In this document: piece after piece, positions 6,100-11,722 of the stretch
Layout: every line of letters begins with the position of its first letter
Position numbering within the stretch: position 1 is the first letter of the stretch
Notes under the pieces: generated by a model
What the model saw: the letters and a program-made list of their open reading frames with translations, nothing else
Told to the model about the DNA's origin: nothing
Databases searched by the model: none
Position numbers and translations under genes: made by a program
Assembly (NCBI RefSeq): GCF_902489365.1
Contig: NZ_CABTZR010000070.1
Coordinates: 1 to 11,722, forward strand
Source of the DNA: an uncultured Corynebacterium sp.
GTDB lineage: Bacteria > Actinomycetota > Actinomycetes > Mycobacteriales > Mycobacteriaceae
Reading direction: 5' to 3'
Length of the DNA: 11,722 bases

Positions 6100-6945
6100 C
6101 TAAAAGCGGGCAATTCGTAGATCCGAGGCCAAGATTGCCTCGGCGCCGAGCCCTTCCAGCGCGTCCATCACCTGATTAGCCTGCTTGCGAGGCACCATGA
6201 CGCGCACGGCCACCCACCCTTCGCGTGCCAGTGGCGAGATGGTGGGGCCAGTCAAGCCGGGGGTCACAGCTTCGACGTCTGGGAGCTTCTCTTCCGCGAC
6301 GTTGTAATCGAGCATGACATAGTGGCGTGCATTGAGGATTCCGCGGATGCGGCTGAGCACAACGTTCTCTTCGGCTGTGACTTCTTCGCCCTCGCGTTTG
6401 ATCACGACGGCCTCGGAAGAAACGATGGGCTCGCCAAATGGCTTAAGCCCTTGCTGGCGCAGGGTAGCTCCCGTTGAGACAACATCTGCGATCACGTCTG
6501 CGACACCGAGGTGAATCGAAATCTCTACCGCTCCGTCGAGGCGAATGACGTCAGCCTCAATTCCATTCGCGCTGAGGTGATTGCGCACAACGTTGGGGTA
6601 AGAGGTAGCGATGCGCTTGCCCTGGAGCTTCGGAACATCCCACTGCTCCCCCGCTGGTGCTGCGTAGCGGAACGTCGAGGCGCCAAAACCGAGATCCAAG
6701 ACTTCGTTGAACTTCGCGCGCGAATCGAGGGCCAAGTCGCGGCCAGTAATTCCGAGATCTAGGACACCCTGTGCGACATAAATGGCGATGTCTTTCGGCC
6801 GCAGGAAAAAGAACTCGACGCCGTTGTCTTCGTCCACAACGTTCAACGACTTATTGTGCCCACGGCCCTTATATCCTGCTTCCTTGAGGATCTCCAGAGC
6901 GGCCTCGGACAGAGAACCCTTGTTAGGGACGGCGATTTTGATCAT
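6100..6945 (-). CDS. hisG: ATP phosphoribosyltransferase (histidine synthesis, long form)
   Basis: Catalyses the first step of histidine synthesis, joining ATP and PRPP to form phosphoribosyl-ATP. At 281 residues it is the long, homohexameric HisG with a C-terminal ACT-like regulatory domain (about 210-281), so no HisZ partner is needed. The N-terminus MIKIAVPNKGSLSEAA and the PRPP-phosphate loop DVVSTGATLR (154-163) are typical. Residues Ser143, Asn215, Leu231, Gly233 and Thr235, positions reported in C. glutamicum HisG to affect histidine feedback inhibition, are all in the wild-type state here at the same numbering, so the enzyme is probably feedback-inhibited. The ATG at 6945 has only a weak upstream AGAAAG as ribosome-binding site. 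It follows hisE with a 73-base gap on the same strand. Confidence 0.96.
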   Translation of the reverse strand: MIKIAVPNKGSLSEAALEILKEAGYKGRGHNKSLNVVDEDNGVEFFFLRPKDIAIYVAQGVLDLGITGRDLALDSRAKFNEVLDLGFGASTFRYAAPAGEQWDVPKLQGKRIATSYPNVVRNHLSANGIEADVIRLDGAVEISIHLGVADVIADVVSTGATLRQQGLKPFGEPIVSSEAVVIKREGEEVTAEENVVLSRIRGILNARHYVMLDYNVAEEKLPDVEAVTPGLTGPTISPLAREGWVAVRVMVPRKQANQVMDALEGLGAEAILASDLRIARF

Positions 6946-7018
6946 GAGTGTGCGGTGCTTTCTACGCTGATTGCGCTGGTTGTTGAAAGTGCTGGAAGCC
7001 CTCGTACCGGGCAGCCGA

Positions 7019-7282
7019 TTAGAGGTAGGTGTAAATATCCTCGAGCTTCAGGCCACGCTTGTGGGCCATGACTTGGAGCCAGTAGAGCAGCTGCGACATC
7101 TCCTCGGCGAGTTCCTCATCAGACTGGTACTCGGCCGCAATCCACACTTCGCCAGCCTCTTCGATGATTTTCTTGCCCAAGTGGTGGATTCCTTTATCGA
7201 AGGCTTCCACGGTGCCGGAGCCTTCGGGGCGTTCGGCGATCTTCTGGGACAGTTCCTCAAACAGGCTTTCAAAATTCTTCAC
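7019..7282 (-). CDS. hisE: Phosphoribosyl-ATP pyrophosphatase
   Basis: Catalyses the second step of histidine synthesis, hydrolysing phosphoribosyl-ATP to phosphoribosyl-AMP and pyrophosphate. The 87-residue all-helical protein shows the family core GSGTVEAFDKGIHHLGKK followed by the acidic metal-binding helices EEAGEVWIAAEY (41-52) and DEELAEEMSQLLYW (55-68). I choose the GTG at 7282 because it gives VKNFESLFEEL as N-terminus and the same length as C. glutamicum HisE; the frame stays open upstream but would run into the HAD gene. GGAAG lies 11 bases before the GTG, and it can pair with a nearby TTCC, so initiation may be weak. It lies directly before hisG, consistent with a small hisE-hisG unit. 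HisI and the rest of the pathway are not in the window. Confidence 0.94.
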   Translation of the reverse strand: MKNFESLFEELSQKIAERPEGSGTVEAFDKGIHHLGKKIIEEAGEVWIAAEYQSDEELAEEMSQLLYWLQVMAHKRGLKLEDIYTYL

Positions 7283-7341
7283 AAAGGAATATTCTTCCAC
7301 ACCGCTGCATAAAATTCTGCACCCCGGCCGAAATTCTCCGG

Positions 7342-8067
7342 CTACAGTGAGCGCAAGCACTGATACCACGCATAAATATCGCGCGCCGTCGCACCTTCCA
7401 GGTGGCGGTGCCCACAGCCTCGCAGTTCGGCGATGACAGTGACCTCGTCTGGGACTGTAACGTGCTCTCCTTCCGGCAGACCAATGACGGAGCAGCCAGC
7501 GGCGACCGCCGCGCGCATACCTGCCGCCGAATCCTCGAATACGAGGCAATCCTGGGGTCGAGCACCTACCCGGCGGGCAGCCTCGGCATACATATCAGGA
7601 GCTGGCTTTCCGTGGGGAACCTCGTCGCCGCAGATCGTGTCGACGAAATAGTGTCGGCCCAAAGCCGCGATTGCGGAGTCCGCCACGTAACGTTCGGTAT
7701 TCGTGGTCACCATCATGGGCACACCCAACTCCTTGAGCTCATCAAGCAGCTCCGGAATACCCGGGAAAATCTCGAGGTGTTCGGCGAAAAGGGACTTGAC
7801 ATAGTCGAACATGAGCCGGCGGTACTTTTCGGTATCTCCCGGCTGAAGCATGACGCCCGCCTTATCGGCGCAGATGGTCAAGGTGTCCTCGAACGTGGCG
7901 CCTACCGTGGCCAAGCGCTCCGTCGGCGTTAGCCGGCGTCCCAGCGTTTCGGAGAGGTGGAAGGTGGCTTGCTCCCAAAGGGGCTCGGAATTAGTAAGGG
8001 TGCCATCCATGTCCCAGAAGATCGCTGCGGGACGGGTGGCACCTGCAGCCTGCTCGCTATCAGTCAA
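7342..8067 (-). CDS. HAD-superfamily hydrolase (beta-phosphoglucomutase/phosphatase-like)
   Basis: A 241-residue cytoplasmic HAD protein with a helical cap (C1 type). Motif I is DMDGTLTNSEP, with nucleophile Asp19 and acid/base Asp21. Motif II is MMVTTNTERY around Thr121-Thr122. Motif III is Lys154 in GKPAPDMY. Motif IV is FEDSAAG with Glu178 and Asp179. The cap spans roughly residues 30-100. Such enzymes dephosphorylate sugar phosphates or other small metabolites; the substrate cannot be read from sequence. A HAD gene sits beside hisE in C. glutamicum too, and a histidinol-phosphate or metabolite-repair role is only a guess. The start appears to be TTG at 8067, immediately after the stop codon of the preceding gene (TAA-TTG); there is no ATG or GTG before motif I. 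This tight junction suggests translational coupling. Confidence 0.87.
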   Translation of the reverse strand: MTDSEQAAGATRPAAIFWDMDGTLTNSEPLWEQATFHLSETLGRRLTPTERLATVGATFEDTLTICADKAGVMLQPGDTEKYRRLMFDYVKSLFAEHLEIFPGIPELLDELKELGVPMMVTTNTERYVADSAIAALGRHYFVDTICGDEVPHGKPAPDMYAEAARRVGARPQDCLVFEDSAAGMRAAVAAGCSVIGLPEGEHVTVPDEVTVIAELRGCGHRHLEGATARDIYAWYQCLRSL

Positions 8068-8451
8068 TTAAAAATCCAGTTCGGGTAGCTGTGCCAAGGC
8101 ATCGTCATCCGCGCCGGTCGCCGCCGAGGCAGAGTGGATAAGCTCCGTGAGCTCCTCCTTTTCCTCCGGCTCCAGCACCGCGTCAGCATTCTTTCGGTTG
8201 AAGGCGGCGAGTTTGTCCACGGAGGGGCGCACCGCTGAACTCAACAGCCCACCTTCCGGATCATCGGGCAGCTTATCCAGATCATCGAGGAAGGACTCGA
8301 GGATGCTGCGAAGATCTGGGAGCACCGTTGCATCGAACGGTGCCTCCCAGAACTCCTTTTCCTCTTCCTTGAGGTAATCCCCGGTGGCAAAGGACTGCAG
8401 GTTGGACATGAACTCATCTACGGTGGGCTGGAATTCGGCGCGAATCGTCAT
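8068..8451 (-). CDS. Small acidic protein of unknown function
   Basis: I do not recognise this 127-residue protein. It is strongly acidic: 31 Asp or Glu against 10 Lys or Arg, with runs such as KEEEKEFWE (28-36), LDDLDKLPDDPEGG (55-68) and EPEEKEELTEL (94-104). It has no signal peptide, membrane segment or cysteine. The first half looks helical, the end (108-127) is flexible and acidic. It is accepted as real because the ATG at 8451 lies 24 bases after mshC, the stop abuts the HAD start with no gap, and the frame fills the space between two solid genes. The ribosome-binding site is weak. Its placement suggests co-expression with mshC and the HAD gene, but no function can be assigned. Confidence 0.72.
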   Translation of the reverse strand: MTIRAEFQPTVDEFMSNLQSFATGDYLKEEEKEFWEAPFDATVLPDLRSILESFLDDLDKLPDDPEGGLLSSAVRPSVDKLAAFNRKNADAVLEPEEKEELTELIHSASAATGADDDALAQLPELDF

Positions 8452-8475
8452 GAGCTAAATCATGCCTGAAGTTGT

Positions 8476-9720
8476 CTAGAGGCGCACGCCCAGCAGAGAA
8501 TTAAGTGCAGTGCGCAGCAAGCCGGACGCCTCCTCATCCGGAGCACCAGCCTGCAGTGCCTTATCTGCCCATTGATCTATGGCCTCAAGGGCCCGTGGCG
8601 TATCGAGGTCGTCGGCCAAGGCACGACGTACGTGGTGCACGACCTCCTTGACTTCCTCCACGTTACCTGCCGTGCGGGAAGCCGCCCGCCAGCGCTCCAG
8701 CCGCTCCTGCGCGGTGTTCAAGACCTCATCGGACCAGTCACGGTCGGCTCGATAGTGGCCGGCGAAGACACCGAGACGGATGGCCGAAGGGTCGACGCCA
8801 GCCTCGACGAGCTTGTGGACGAACACTAGGTTGCCCAATGACTTCGACATCTTGGTGCCGTCCAAACCGATCATGCCGGTATGCACATAAGACTGCGCCA
8901 TGCGCTCCACACCCAACGCCGCTTCCGCATGAGCCGCGGAGAACTCGTGGTGCGGGAACTTCAGGTCCGAACCGCCGCCCTGAATGTCGAAGCTGGAACC
9001 GAGTCGGTTGGTTGCGATGGCGGAACACTCGATGTGCCAGCCGGGACGTCCCAGGCCAAACGGAGAATCCCAGGCGGGCTCGCCCTCGCGGTGGGCGCGC
9101 CAAATGAGCGCATCCAATGGATCCCGCTTGCCGGGACGGTCTGGGTCACCGCCGCGCTCGGCAAAGAAGGTCTCCATCTGCTCGCGGGAATAATTCGATT
9201 CGTAGCCGAAGTTCTTCGTGGCTTCAATGGAAGCGTAGATATCCGGGAACTCAGGATCATCGACGACGTAGGCCGCATTGGCGTCGAGAAGCGCCTGCAC
9301 CATCTCCGTGATCTCATCGATGGCTTCCATCGCCCCAACGAAGTGCTGAGGCGGAAGCACGGAGAGCAGCTCCATGTCCGAGCGGAAAAGATTGATCTGC
9401 GAGGTGCCCAGTTCGCGCCAATCCACACCGTCGCGCTCAGCGCGCTCGAAGAGCGGATCATCCACGTCGGTAATGTTCTGGGCGTAATTCACGGTGTAGC
9501 CGTTATCCAGCAACTGACGGTAAATCAGATCAAACGTCAGATAGGTCGCCGCATGGCCCAGGTGGGTGGAATCATAGGGGGTGATGCCACACACGTACAT
9601 CGTGGCGGTATCCCCACTAATGTCGAGTTTCTTTACCGTCTCATCGGCGGAGTCATAGAGGTGGAGTGGCGTCGGGGCGCCAGGAACGGAATCGATGTGC
9701 GGGACAGGCCAAGATTGCAT
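8476..9720 (-). CDS. mshC: L-cysteine:1D-myo-inositol 2-amino-2-deoxy-alpha-D-glucopyranoside ligase
   Basis: MshC ligates cysteine to GlcN-Ins with ATP, the penultimate step of mycothiol synthesis in the cytoplasm of actinobacteria. The 414-residue protein resembles class I cysteinyl-tRNA synthetase but lacks most of its C-terminal anticodon region. The HIGH-like motif is THLGH (52-56), the KMSKS motif is 290-294, and the zinc ligands Cys44 (YVCG), Cys232 (HIECSAIA) and His257 (FPHHEF) are in place. The N-terminus MQSWPVPHI is the typical corynebacterial MshC start, and distinguishes it from CysS. The ATG at 9720 is preferred to one three codons upstream (9729), because TAGGAT lies 7 bases before it; that hexamer can be read as a -10 of a leaderless promoter or, as AGGA, as a weak Shine-Dalgarno. 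It follows uppP with a 47-base gap. Confidence 0.95.
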   Translation of the reverse strand: MQSWPVPHIDSVPGAPTPLHLYDSADETVKKLDISGDTATMYVCGITPYDSTHLGHAATYLTFDLIYRQLLDNGYTVNYAQNITDVDDPLFERAERDGVDWRELGTSQINLFRSDMELLSVLPPQHFVGAMEAIDEITEMVQALLDANAAYVVDDPEFPDIYASIEATKNFGYESNYSREQMETFFAERGGDPDRPGKRDPLDALIWRAHREGEPAWDSPFGLGRPGWHIECSAIATNRLGSSFDIQGGGSDLKFPHHEFSAAHAEAALGVERMAQSYVHTGMIGLDGTKMSKSLGNLVFVHKLVEAGVDPSAIRLGVFAGHYRADRDWSDEVLNTAQERLERWRAASRTAGNVEEVKEVVHHVRRALADDLDTPRALEAIDQWADKALQAGAPDEEASGLLRTALNSLLGVRL

Positions 9721-9727
9721 GGGCACC

Positions 9728-9733
9728 ATCCTA
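9728..9733 (-). promoter_or_regulatory. Candidate -10 element of mshC
   Basis: TAGGAT on the minus strand ends 7 bases before the mshC ATG (9720). This spacing fits a leaderless transcript starting at the ATG. The AGGA inside it could also act as a ribosome-binding site on a read-through transcript from uppP, so both modes are possible. Confidence 0.45.
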
Positions 9734-9767
9734 ACGTGTGGAGTCTCCGCGACTGGCGCATGGCCGG

Positions 9768-10619
9768 TTAGGGGGCGAGAACCCCGAGGCCCAGCAACAG
9801 CATGACGAGAAGCCCGACAGGAATGCGGTAGGCCGCAAACCACTCGAAGGAGTGGCTACCCACGAACTTCAGCAGCCACGCAATAGACGCATAGCCGACG
9901 ACGAACGCGATGAGCGTGCCGACGAGCAGTTGGGCACCGGTGGCCGACTGCCCCACGGTGGGGCCGAAGGCGTCGCCAAGCGAAAACAGCCCCGAAGCCA
10001 TAACCGCAGGAATGGCCAGCAGGAAGCTAAAGCGGGTCGCCACCTCGCGATCCAAGCCCAAAAAGAGGCCGCCTGAAATCGTGCCTCCCGAGCGCGAGAC
10101 ACCTGGGATAAGCGCCAAACACTGGCACAGGCCCATGACGATGGCATCGCGCATCGTCAATTCGTCGAAGCTGCGCTCCTTTTTGCCCACTTTCTCGGCG
10201 ATGATGAAGACAAAAGAGAAAAGCACGAGCATAGACGCTGTAATCCACAAGTTGCGTAGGTTATCCCTAATCAGGTCCTTGCCCAGCACACCCAGGATGC
10301 CGATGGGGATAGAACCGACGATAACCATCCACCCCATGCGGTAATCCTGGCCGCGCTGGTCCTTGTGCACGAGACCTATGAACCAGCCTTTGAGAATCTG
10401 CCAAATCATTCCAGCGAAGTACACGATCACTGCCAGCTCAGTACCGAGCTGGATGACGGCGGTGAAGGAGGCACCTGCATCTTGGCCCCAAAAAAGAGTG
10501 GAAACGATGCGCAGGTGTCCGGAAGAACTCACGGGCAGGAATTCGGTGAGTCCTTGGACGAGGGAGAGGATGATGACCTGCATCCATGTCATGGCTTCAG
10601 TTGTCGCTGTTGTAGTCAC
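9768..10619 (-). CDS. uppP: Undecaprenyl-diphosphatase (BacA/UppP family)
   Basis: An integral membrane enzyme that dephosphorylates undecaprenyl diphosphate to recycle the lipid carrier for peptidoglycan and other wall polymers; overexpression of the family gives bacitracin resistance. The 283-residue protein shows both signature regions: the QGLTEFLPVSSSGHL segment with Gln22 and Glu26 (22-36), and PGVSRSGGT (172-180), with about eight hydrophobic helices. I use the GTG at 10619: TAGGCT lies 7 bases upstream on the minus strand, and the C. glutamicum protein as I recall it also has extra residues before the first helix. An ATG nine codons later (10592) is the alternative. It is the first gene of the minus-strand run uppP-mshC-acidic protein-HAD-hisE-hisG and diverges from the lipoprotein gene. 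Confidence 0.95.
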   Translation of the reverse strand: MTTTATTEAMTWMQVIILSLVQGLTEFLPVSSSGHLRIVSTLFWGQDAGASFTAVIQLGTELAVIVYFAGMIWQILKGWFIGLVHKDQRGQDYRMGWMVIVGSIPIGILGVLGKDLIRDNLRNLWITASMLVLFSFVFIIAEKVGKKERSFDELTMRDAIVMGLCQCLALIPGVSRSGGTISGGLFLGLDREVATRFSFLLAIPAVMASGLFSLGDAFGPTVGQSATGAQLLVGTLIAFVVGYASIAWLLKFVGSHSFEWFAAYRIPVGLLVMLLLGLGVLAP

Positions 10620-10626
10620 CCGCGAC

Positions 10627-10632
10627 AGCCTA
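10627..10632 (-). promoter_or_regulatory. Candidate -10 element of uppP
   Basis: TAGGCT on the minus strand ends 7 bases before the uppP GTG at 10619, the spacing of a leaderless promoter. It lies in the 69-base divergent region shared with the lipoprotein gene. Confidence 0.45.
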
Positions 10633-10674
10633 CTCGTGCAGCCCGCGGCTTCCGGTTTCCACCACGCTGGCTGC

Positions 10675-10680
10675 TAGGAT
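10675..10680 (+). promoter_or_regulatory. Candidate extended -10 element of the lipoprotein gene
   Basis: TGCTAGGAT (10672-10680) is an extended -10 (TGn-TAnnnT) ending 8 bases before the GTG at 10689. It would give a leaderless or nearly leaderless transcript. The GAGGG at 10681-10685 could instead serve as a Shine-Dalgarno if transcription starts further upstream. Confidence 0.45.
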
Positions 10681-10688
10681 GAGGGATC

Positions 10689-11722
10689 GTGAAATTGCGT
10701 CGTGTTCTGCTTTCTTCTGCCCTTCTCACCAGCGCCTGCGCTCTTGCCGCCTGCAATCCCACAGTTGGTGTTGGCGGAGACCCCAATTCCGCGGTCTATG
10801 GCAAGGCCGAACCCGCTTCCTCCCCGGCGGCCACCAAGCCGGTGGGTAACGTCGTCGCCTTCGATGCCATATCCGATCTCGCCGCAGTCGGTGACGTCCT
10901 TGCGGCTCGCACCGAGGGGTCACTCGCCGTAGGCACCGCCAATGACTTCACCGAGGGGAGGGCCGCCACCGTATCCGTGGATGAGAAGTGTGGCGACCTC
11001 ACTGCGTCCGACCAGCACTTCCTCCTGGCGTGTGGGGATACGGTGTTGCTGTTTGATCCCCAGCAACCGGATTCCCCACAGGAGTTGGCAGTGGACGAGG
11101 AGAAACCAGTGACGGTGGCCGCGGAGGCTTCCAGCGGAGAGGTCTTCGTTGGCTCTGGGGACTCCACCACCATCGGCGTCTATGCGGACGGCGAACGCAC
11201 CACCGACATCACGGTGGAGGCGGGCTCAGATCAGCTCATTTCCGTTCCCGTTTCTGATGGTCTCGACGGTATTGTCCGCGTCTTAAGGGAGGACTCCACG
11301 ATTCAGTCGCTGGACTGGGAGAAGGACCGCGCGGGCGGACGCCTTCGTGTAGGCCAAGGCGTGGGTCAGATCGCGGGCGGTGAGGGCGCCGTGGTCGTAG
11401 CTTCAGATACGGTGGGCAAACGCGTGGCCATCTACACCGCCAGCGACGTCATCCGCCTGCACCAGTACGGAAACACTGACGGCACGCCGTGGGGCGTGGC
11501 CTGGGACGCCGGTCGTTCCTTGGCTTGGGTGACCACTACCGACAACAACCTGCTTCACGCCTACGCCGTCGCCGCGGGCGTTCCGGAGACCGTCGGCAGT
11601 ATGGCCACGGTGGCGGATGCGCAGAACGTTGCCGTGCTTGGCGACGGCACCCTCGTCACCGCCTCAGCTAGCGGTGACGGCCTCCAGTTCATCAGTGATC
11701 CGCAACTCGACGAGACACCCCG
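10689..11722 (+). CDS. Secreted lipoprotein, probably beta-propeller-like, 3' end outside window
   Basis: The frame is open from the GTG at 10689 to the window edge (344 codons) and so is partial. The N-terminus is a lipoprotein signal peptide: VKLRR, a hydrophobic core to residue 18, and the lipobox LAAC with lipidation Cys22. A Pro/Ala/Ser-rich linker follows (about 31-51). The rest is rich in Gly, Asp and Val with short repeated beta-strand patterns (for example GEVFVGSGDSTTIGVYADG, then VVVASDTVGKRVAIYTASD, then RSLAWVTTTDNNLLHAYAV), which suggests a WD40/PQQ-type propeller. Cys101 and Cys115 could form a disulfide. It should be anchored on the outer face of the cytoplasmic membrane. A lipoprotein gene lies next to uppP and mshC in C. 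glutamicum as I recall; its function is unknown. Confidence 0.82.
   Translation, partial: MKLRRVLLSSALLTSACALAACNPTVGVGGDPNSAVYGKAEPASSPAATKPVGNVVAFDAISDLAAVGDVLAARTEGSLAVGTANDFTEGRAATVSVDEKCGDLTASDQHFLLACGDTVLLFDPQQPDSPQELAVDEEKPVTVAAEASSGEVFVGSGDSTTIGVYADGERTTDITVEAGSDQLISVPVSDGLDGIVRVLREDSTIQSLDWEKDRAGGRLRVGQGVGQIAGGEGAVVVASDTVGKRVAIYTASDVIRLHQYGNTDGTPWGVAWDAGRSLAWVTTTDNNLLHAYAVAAGVPETVGSMATVADAQNVAVLGDGTLVTASASGDGLQFISDPQLDETP

Noticed and set aside
7283..7549. N-terminal extension of hisE overlapping the HAD gene
   Set aside because: The extension is Arg/Gly-rich, unlike HisE, and overlaps a real gene in another frame. The GTG at 7282 gives the family length of 87 residues.
8881..9771. 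296-codon plus-strand frame opposite mshC
   Set aside because: Antisense shadow of mshC, which has intact HIGH-like, KMSKS and zinc-ligand motifs.
9721..9843. Longer mshC start upstream of 9720
   Set aside because: The added residues do not resemble MshC N-termini and would overlap the end of uppP. The MQSWPVPH start and the TAGGAT spacing favour 9720.
10796..11173. 125-codon minus-strand frame within the lipoprotein gene
   Set aside because: The plus-strand frame has a signal peptide, lipobox and start signals; the minus-strand frame is Ser/Ala-rich with no start signals.
1..11722. Search for tRNA, rRNA, insertion sequences, phage genes or attachment sites
   Set aside because: Nothing resembling a cloverleaf, transposase, integrase or flanking direct repeats was seen; all long stretches are explained by ordinary genes.

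Overview
The window looks like chromosomal DNA of a Corynebacterium (Actinobacteria, moderately high GC). The main reasons are a mycothiol-synthesis ligase (MshC), HisG and HisE proteins of corynebacterial size and sequence (281 and 87 residues), an aspartase with the long N-terminal extension I recall from Corynebacterium glutamicum, and a gene order (M18 aminopeptidase, RecB-like nuclease, aspA, hisG, hisE, HAD phosphatase, then mshC, uppP and a lipoprotein) that resembles the C. glutamicum pepC-to-mshC region as I remember it. Several genes start with GTG or TTG. Many starts lie 7-10 bases after a TAnnnT hexamer, which is the pattern of leaderless or near-leaderless actinobacterial transcripts.

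Layout. Positions 1-229 (minus) hold the N-terminal part of an M18 aminopeptidase. It diverges from a standalone PD-(D/E)XK nuclease with four putative iron-sulfur cysteines (305-1108, plus). This converges with a metabolic block on the minus strand: aspA (aspartase, 4476-6008), then dcuA (C4-dicarboxylate transporter, 2866-4173), then fhs (formate-tetrahydrofolate ligase, 1136-2803). aspA is closed by a strong hairpin terminator at 4381-4431. The roughly 300-base gap before dcuA holds a CRP/GlxR-like palindrome and a second 15-base palindrome next to the dcuA ribosome-binding site. Upstream of aspA on the same strand are hisG, hisE, a HAD hydrolase and a small acidic protein of unknown function, preceded by mshC and uppP (6100-10619). 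From uppP to hisG all genes run the same way with gaps of 0-73 bases, so they may be co-transcribed in part, but mshC also appears to have its own promoter. uppP diverges from a lipoprotein gene (10689 onward, plus) that runs off the window.

How the genes fit together. AspA converts aspartate to fumarate and ammonia, and DcuA exchanges aspartate, fumarate and succinate across the membrane. The pair is the same as the aspA-dcuA pair of Escherichia coli and suggests aspartate or fumarate use under low oxygen. Fhs feeds formate into the folate one-carbon pool. HisG and HisE catalyse the first two steps of histidine synthesis. MshC makes the thiol cofactor precursor Cys-GlcN-Ins. UppP recycles the undecaprenyl carrier lipid for the cell wall.

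I see no IS element, CRISPR array, tRNA or rRNA in the window. Most genes are core metabolism. The less ordinary points are the DcuA-like transporter with its regulatory region, the possible structured leader of aspA, the repeated TAnnnT-to-start spacing, and the unrecognised acidic protein.
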